From NCBI GenBank assembly GCA_034440575.1, contig JAOTOL010001570.1, positions 1,358,501 through 1,422,500 on the forward strand: a DNA stretch of 64,000 bases, written 5' to 3'. Made by a program: the position numbers and the translations under genes. The notes under the pieces were generated by a model. The model was given only the letters and a program-made list of their open reading frames with translations. It was not told where the DNA came from and made no database searches. Shown here piece after piece: positions 58,193-64,000 of the stretch (position 1 is its first letter; every line of letters starts with the position of its first letter). This DNA is from Imbricaverruca yamaguchii (lineage: Eukaryota > Arthropoda > Thecostraca > Neoverrucidae).

Positions 58193-58585
58193 TTAGTTAG
58201 TTATTAGGGCTTTAGGGCGCATCGACTACACTGGTCATGTAGCGCCCATAGGCACGTGCGTCGTCAGTTAGTTAGTTATTAGGTTTGGCAACTAACTGTA
58301 TGCCGACGTCGGTGTTGTTGTTATTGGCTTTGGGCATCACTACACTGTATGGGCCATGGACGTGGTGTGTTGTTAGTTATTAGGTTTAGGGCGCATCGAC
58401 TACACTGGTCATGTAGCGCCCATAGGCACGTGCGTCGTCAGTTAGTTAGTTATTAGGGCTTTAGGGCGCATCAACTACACTGGTCATGTAGCGCCCATAG
58501 GCACGTGCGTCGTCAGTTAGTTAGTTATTAGGGCTTTAGGGCGCATCGACTACACTGGTCATGTAGCGCCCATAGGCACGTGCGT
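58193..58585 (-). repeat. Tandem array of SINE-tail units (~75-bp period)
   Basis: Four units of TTAGTTAGTTATTAGGGCTT + TAGGGCGCATCGACTACACT + GGTCATGTAGCGCCCATA. Each is separated by the 17-bp GGCACGTGCGTCGTCAG, which also precedes the first unit (58176-58192). This looks like one insertion with a 17-bp target duplication that then expanded in tandem. A diverged unit interrupts at about 58285-58370. Confidence 0.88.
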
Positions 58586-58599
58586 TGTCAAGTACCGAA

Positions 58600-58675
58600 G
58601 GCTCTTCTTTTGTCGTTGTTGTTATTCGGGTTTTTTTGCGGCGCATCAGCTGCAGAGGTTATACAGCGCCCATAG
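58600..58675 (-). repeat. Diverged SINE-tail unit
   Basis: GTCGTTGTTGTTATTCGGG, then GCGGCGCATCAGCTGCAGAG, then GTTATACAGCGCCCATAG. Same layout as the preceding array but more diverged. Confidence 0.6.
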
Positions 58676-58680
58676 CTTCG

Positions 58681-60050
58681 TCAGTCAAACCAGGTGTGAA
58701 CGTATCGACGTGGAGTAAAGACATACAAAGTGACGTAGACACGGGATGGATACTGGGAAGGGAAGGAGGGATAGGCGGTGACTGTTGTGCGTGTGTCGCA
58801 TGTGCCGAGCGCGGGCCGTGGTTTATGGCACCACGGACGCGCGACCCACTTCCGACTGTTCGCCCTGGCAGGGCCCAGTCGCGTCAGGGCAAGGCCAGAG
58901 GTAGCAGCGTGTGTAGTCGAGCCGTGGACAGTGGAAATATAGAGACCGTGATCTACCTGTGTATCGCAAGAGACAGTGAGCACTAAGCGTGCACCACCAC
59001 AGTGAGGACTACGCAAGTCCCCGGAAACACCTGCGTGCTTCCAAGCCCCTTATCGGGGCGGCTGTGGTGACCCGAGGGAGCGCCATGTCCCTAGCCGGCC
59101 GTGAAGCGAGGCTGACTCCACTGCGGGACGAGGCTCTTCTCTTGCTTTCTTCTGATGTTCGAAGGATGCGTGGGCACTGAAACCGTGTTCTGGTCCGCTT
59201 GACGCCGTTCGTTCCCAGAAGCACGGCAAGCACGCGGCAAGGAGGGCAGAAGTTTCGTTTTTCTACTCTCGTTTCAGCAATTCTTCGCGAGCTTTTTATC
59301 ACGCCCGTCAGGCGACGGTTAAGTCAAACACGACTGCGCTCATGCATAAATCACAACTTCTCCATTGTTCTCCGAACGCGGCTGTCCGCTGAAAGAAGCG
59401 CCCGAGGGCGAGCCGACTTAAGCGTGCGATTTCGAAACGACACGGAAATTAAGTTGCCACGACGCCAAATGGTGGATGCCGAATGGCATCCACACCACCC
59501 ACCCTGCATTTTGGTGGGAAGGGCCACATTCAATCTGACCCATTGGAGGCTCACATTAAGACTAATGCTCGGACAGATTTGTCTCCGTGACAACTATTTG
59601 CAAAAGGCGCGAAGTGTTGATTAATTCCACCCATACCGGATGCGACATTAAAGGCTGTAGTGTAAGAGTTTGGGGCATGGTTCCCCGATCTTCAGACATA
59701 CATAAGTGGTGAGTATTCGTGCTCACCGGTATGTCTGTAACAACATCATCCTCGCGTAATAAAAAAGCATTAGAAAATATACAGCGAACAAACTTATGGA
59801 CGTGATGTGGTTTGGGTCCACCTATTCAGCGATAACTTTTGTAGCACTATTCTTCCCTTCAATTATATTACCTACCTGTGAACAAAAATGAAACCGCAAC
59901 GCCAGCGCAAAGTATGCCGCTCACGTCTCGGCAGAAACGAAAAGACGCAAAGAACTCGCCAATAAGACAGACAAACACAACACAACTCACAACAGCGAAA
60001 TCCAACATCCGGTAATAATGTGCGTTGAATTGTAAGGGGTAATTTTATTA
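58681..60050. other. Intron, nothing recognised
   Basis: Moderately GC-rich. Frames up to about 140 codons (58585-58986, 59199-59624) show no family motif. Confidence 0.45.
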
Positions 60051-60126
60051 AAGGAAAAAAAAAAAAAAAGGGGGAAAAAAAAAAAAAAAAAAAAAAAACA
60101 AAAACAAAAAAAAAAAAAAAAAAAAA
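60051..60126. repeat. A-rich tract
   Basis: Near-pure A run with GGGG and C interruptions. Confidence 0.95.
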
Positions 60127-61918
60127 CGAGAGTGTTATTTTTTGTAGTTTATTATTATTAGGTTTTGGGTGTAATTGTTTTTTAGTAATGGTATGGATGT
60201 ATTGAGTGTGGGTGTGATGCATGGTGTGTGGGTAAATATATTAGGTAAGATTAAATTTCTGTGGATCACAAAGACGTGTGGCATTTGAGTGACGGACGAG
60301 GGGTGAGAAGGCCGGATAAAATAAGACATAGTGAGCAATGGATGACGTCAGAATTAACCCTATGGGAACGTGCCCGCGTAGTAAAACCTCAGCGACCAGG
60401 CGCGAGGAGGGGAGGATATTTACGTCCAAATTGAAATGGCGTCCGTGCGCAGGTGATGAGGGTGCCCGCCGCGCTCTCGCTCTGACCGGTCATCAACAGC
60501 CGACCCGTACACGGAGATAGCACCATGAGTACTTCCTGACAAGGTGGAAGGATTCACACAATTATGCTTGGATCGTACCTGATATTAATATGTACTATAA
60601 AGTACATTTATAAGCGAGGCAGCCGACTTGCGAGCCGTCCTCCTATGGACTGAACGTTTTCCGAGGCGATGGTGGTGAATGTTGAAGCCAGTTAAATTGC
60701 CTAAAATATTATTGCTGTTATATATATGACGCGCGTTTGGCTAAGGCCTGATTGCCAGAGGGTGCGATGAACGGACACTTCGGGGGTAATAGTTCACCTG
60801 CTCTGGATCTTTGACCGCAAAATCACGCTGGCCTCTGCGATCCAGAGGTGCAGGTGAGGTGGCGAACATGGTATGCATGTGGGAGGGGCTGGTAAAGGGG
60901 CCACCACAGTGCGTTCGCCGGAAGTCTGGCGCCGGACTATAGGGTATTGGCAAAACACTGTCCGGTGGTTTGTCCACCCCCGAACCCTGACGTGGGCACG
61001 GTTGGTGCAGACAGTTCGAGGGGCATGATGGACGGGTTCGGCATGCCGTAAGACCCCAAGGCCAAAACTCATAGGGCCGGCTAGGATATAAAGACGACCG
61101 GGTACGTGACCAACCTGGTAGGGATCCGTGCCCGCCGTTGGTTATGTCAGACCTGGTCGCAAGTGTACGGCGAATAAGGCCCGGCGCGGCATCGATCGAA
61201 CTTAAGGTTAGGTGTGTCGGTCAAAGACATCAGAGCATTGTATCTGCCCTCGGAGTCAGTACGATGAGACCCTCGTTGCAGTTAGACTTTGTCCAGGCGA
61301 GAAACGTGCTAATAATGGCTAGGCCAGCCATGATTGGCAGTGAAAGGTTTACTTGTTCGGGCCGGTAATACCATCAAAATTAGAGCATTGGTCTGTCGAT
61401 CTATGTGTTTGTGTACCGCTGAAAAGGGGGGGTCGGGAGCTAAATTTGGGGACCAAGCAATTAATTCATTGATAAGGAGAGCATGAATGGGGCGAGCGAA
61501 GTGAAGTGAATGAGGGGAATGAACGTGAGTAGGTAGATTTAGGATCAGCGGAAGCCGCTTGGGGCTCAACACAGGCACCTATTTCGTGCGGAACACTGCA
61601 CAAAATTATGCTAATACTAGCGTCCAAAAGTCCCAACACGGACATGTCATTCAAACCAATGAAATTTATTGTCCATTTTGACGTATTCATTTATCGGCTG
61701 ACTCTACTTACCTTATGGTGCCCACTTTGACCTCGCCATATATAATTCGTGTTGACGGCACTCACCAACATCCACGGTGGGGTTTGGGACGTGTGGTGAT
61801 TGGGTAGAATACACCCTCATGTAGGTGTTCCGCCACCTGTGTGTGTTCTGTTCGTTCTTTGTTTGGCTCATGGATAATACATGTCCCCTCATTCCCTAAA
61901 TATTCCCCACCCACACCC
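60127..61918. other. Intron, nothing recognised
   Basis: No exon or named repeat on either strand. The segment 60780-61140 may be an old mobile element, but no coding motif supports it. Confidence 0.45.
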
Positions 61919-62005
61919 TACACCCCCCCCCTCACCACCCCCCCCACCCCCCCCGCACACCACCCACCCCGCCACACCCCCCCCCCCCACCCCCCCCTAC
62001 ACAAT
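61919..62005. repeat. C-rich low-complexity tract
   Basis: CACCCCCC-type runs on the + strand. Confidence 0.9.
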
Positions 62006-62349
62006 CTATAAAAAAAAAAATCAAGTCTAAAAACCCCCAAGTCTAAAAATCTGATTAAAAAAATCCCAAGAAAAAAAAATTCCAAGTCTAAAAATTCCCT
62101 ATATTTTTCCGGGGCCTGAGTGCTCTCAGAGCCGAGGCCGGGCCATCGCTTATGACGTTATTTCCAACGGTACCGGGCTACAGCTGCCACGCGCTGGCTC
62201 CGTCCACTGTCCGTCCACTGTTATGCTATGTGTGTCGTGCCGCCTTCATGAGGACCCAGATGGTGCGAAACGCCCGGCAAATGCACATCTCAAGTCCCTC
62301 GCTGTGTGCCTAATTGTTACCTAATATTCGCTTGGGCAAAGCGCCAACA
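62006..62349. other. Intron, nothing recognised
   Basis: Short A-rich/AAGTCTAAAAA repeats at 62010-62100. Otherwise nothing. Confidence 0.5.
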
Positions 62350-62386
62350 TTCTCTCTCCTCCTCCCCCCCCCCCCCCCCCCCCCCC

Positions 62387-62421
<35 letters not shown>

Positions 62422-62434
62422 CCCCCCTCCCCCC

Positions 62435-62524
<90 letters not shown>
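62350..62524. repeat. (C)n followed by (CT)n
   Basis: About 75 bp of nearly pure C and then about 44 CT units, ending 25 bp before the receptor exon's 5' splice site on the - strand. Confidence 0.97.
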
Positions 62525-62526
<2 letters not shown>

Positions 62527-62549
62527 CAAAACCACGCCACTCCTCTTAC

Positions 62550-62629
62550 CTTCGATTCATCCAGAAGTAGATGAGCGGGTTCACCATTGAGTAGGACATG
62601 GCGAGCCAGTAGAACGCCAGGAACAGATG
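62550..62629 (-). CDS. Tachykinin-like GPCR, exon 2 in window (TM7)
   Basis: This 80-nt exon on the - strand runs from acceptor TTTTTTCAG to donor GTAAGA, entering in phase 0 and ending in phase 2. It encodes HLFLAFYWLAMSYSMVNPLI then YFWMNR. Transmembrane helix 7 with NPLIY (the NPxxY activation motif) and WLAMS...VNP(L/I)IY.WMN is the pattern of arthropod tachykinin and related neuropeptide receptors. It follows exon 1 as KSDYVQ-HLFLAFYW and continues into exon 3 at 54988. Confidence 0.9.
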
Positions 62630-62921
62630 CTGAAAAAATCCGAATATCACTACCATGAAGACCGCATGTCATCTGTCGATACAAGCATACATGTTTGCAC
62701 AAGTCAAAAGTGTCGATTCATCTGAACATGTTGCTAGCGAAGGAGCTGGAACTCGTTCATGATGCGCACATTATAGCGATCGTTGATGGGTGATGAAACG
62801 GTTGACAGTCTTGGACAGCTTTCTGACGAAACGGCTATCTTCGCACCAGGATTATAGAAGATCGTTCGGTGTTAAATAGCACTGCAACAAGTTGAGTAAT
62901 ATGGCCATCCGACCATAATTG

Positions 62922-63230
62922 CCCCGGTAGCTCAGTTGGTTAGAGAGCTGACCTGCACTGGTCTCCCCTGTACCGGCAGCACAGGGTTCGAGTCGCTTCG
63001 CGCGCTCGCATTTAGCCCCCGGCCGGGAGTATCAGTTGGCAGCTGGCCCGACAAGGCCGGGAACGAGCTACAGGGAGACGATGTCGGTGCATTGGCGGCA
63101 CGTTAAACTTTCGGTCTAGATTCTGCCGTTGAACTGGAGTTCATGGATCGGATGGTGGGGCCAGGGTTCACGCAACAACCTCTGCTTAGCAATAGAACCC
63201 TGGTTCCTCAAGCCACCCCAACAACAACTC
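62922..63230 (+). mobile_element. tRNA-derived SINE family C
   Basis: The head reads GCCCCGGTAGCTCAGTTGGT (A box TAGCTCAGTTGG), with a B box CAGGGTTCGAGTCG 45 bp on. The body includes GGCGGCACGTTAAACTTTCG, like the CGTTAAAC motif of several invertebrate SINEs. The tail is CCCCAACAACAACTCGG. The tRNA-like part has no matching acceptor stem, so it is not a tRNA gene. It lies in the receptor's TM6-TM7 intron. Confidence 0.8.
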
Positions 63231-63417
63231 GGATTACATTTATTTTAAAAAAGAAAGAAATTGTCAGGCAAGCAGGGGCGATGGACTGAAGTGTCCCTGC
63301 TCACATTCCCCTTCTCCTTGGCCACGCGATTAACCACCGCCCATCCAGCCAAGGAATGTGATAACTAGTTCCACTGTACCTGGTATATGGTGTGCCCGAG
63401 TATCTCATAGTACTCAC

Positions 63418-63534
63418 TTGTACGTAGTCCGACTTCGCTAGCGACGTGTCGTGGTACGTGTACACAAAGTACACTTGGTACGGTAGCCACGACAACGCGA
63501 ACATGGCGACAACAATGATGAACATCCGAACAAT
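63418..63534 (-). CDS. Tachykinin-like GPCR, exon 1 in window (TM6)
   Basis: This 117-nt exon (39 codons, phase 0 at both ends) on the - strand runs from acceptor TTTTCAG to donor GTGAGT. It encodes IVRMFIIVVAMFALSWLPYQ then VYFVYTYHDTSLAKSDYVQ. FALSWLPY is the TM6 FxxCWLPY motif with Ser in place of the usual Cys. (R/K)VVRMFIIVV and Y.VYF.Y.YH match the tachykinin-receptor group (TkR86C-like in insects, from memory). These receptors sit in the plasma membrane and signal through G proteins on binding tachykinin-type neuropeptides. Exons for TM1-TM5 lie right of the window. Confidence 0.9.
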
Positions 63535-64000
63535 CTGAAAAGAAAAGGCAAGCAGTGCGTAAGGTTTCCAAATGTACTAGTAATTAAAAAATACGAACAA
63601 TGATGGAACTAACGGTAGGCGGCACCTACGAAGGGACATCTCCTCAATCAAGGGTAGGTACCTGACAATATGAACGACTGCAGCTTATCATCGGCTCATC
63701 GTAATGCGCGTATTCTTCCGAAGCGATACCTCTCCATGTCACTAGTTATCATAGCCATTGCCCTGATTCCTTCAACCTTTCAAATTCGCACTTCATTCGA
63801 GCTTAAATCACAAAGAACCTGTGTGGTGAAGCGCAAAGGCGAGAGCCCTTCATGAGATGACAATAACCAGCTACCAATAAGGTATACAGGCGGTCCATAA
63901 TAACCACTGCACGTGGAGGGCGTGTATCTTGAAATCAATCAAGCAATTAATAAGGTATTCGGCTAGTTGTTATAGTGTTAGATGTAGCGGTGGATGCGTC
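63535..64000. other. Receptor intron, nothing recognised
   Basis: Sequence to the right edge. No further receptor exon was recognised on the - strand. Confidence 0.5.

Noticed and set aside
62922..63010. tRNA gene candidate
   Set aside because: A and B boxes are present, but the cloverleaf does not close and a SINE body follows.

Overview
This window is eukaryotic nuclear DNA. Its genes are split into short GC-rich exons with GT-AG introns, set in long AT-rich non-coding sequence full of microsatellites, minisatellites and transposable elements. The gene families (a sidestep-type immunoglobulin receptor and a tachykinin-like GPCR) point to an arthropod. The GC-rich exons and TE load would suit a crustacean, but the species cannot be read from the sequence.

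Two host genes are recognisable. On the + strand, six consecutive exons between 8363 and 27586 encode the ectodomain of a Sidestep-family membrane protein (Ig domains followed by one fibronectin type III domain). All intron phases match from exon to exon. The 5' exons and the transmembrane/cytoplasmic exons were not found. On the - strand, three exons between 63534 and 54882 encode TM6, TM7 and the start of the cytoplasmic tail of a rhodopsin-class neuropeptide receptor, most like tachykinin receptors. Its earlier exons lie beyond the right edge and its C-terminal end was not found.

Most of the rest is mobile or tandem DNA. TTAA-flanked (piggyBac-like) elements dominate: seven copies of a roughly 0.8-kb non-autonomous family at 3.5, 18.2, 30.5, 33.8, 34.6, 43.9 and 48.5 kb, one of them split by a 2.8-kb piggyBac element with a broken transposase, plus a second family at 22.3 kb. 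Retroelements include a decayed CR1-like LINE (5.7-8.0 kb, +), an RNase H-bearing LINE (15.9-18.0 kb, -), a Penelope-like element with large inverted arms and a 12-bp target duplication (39.9-43.8 kb), and a Penelope C-terminal fragment (50.4 kb). There are three copies of tRNA-derived SINE family A, three of family B and one of family C. Several 50-58 bp units consist only of a SINE-like 3' tail.

The most interesting signals are four hammerhead-ribozyme-like motifs. Two are in the arms of the Penelope element, one is in a 227-bp mini-element with an 11-bp target duplication at 57.6 kb, and one is isolated at 10.5 kb. Next is a 54-bp tail-only insertion that duplicated the 5' splice site of the GPCR exon at 54.9 kb. 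A sidestep exon at 12.65 kb is hemmed in by minisatellites, one of which has copied its splice donor. The introns also carry dense AGGTCA/TGACCT half-sites, most of them brought in by the TTAA elements.
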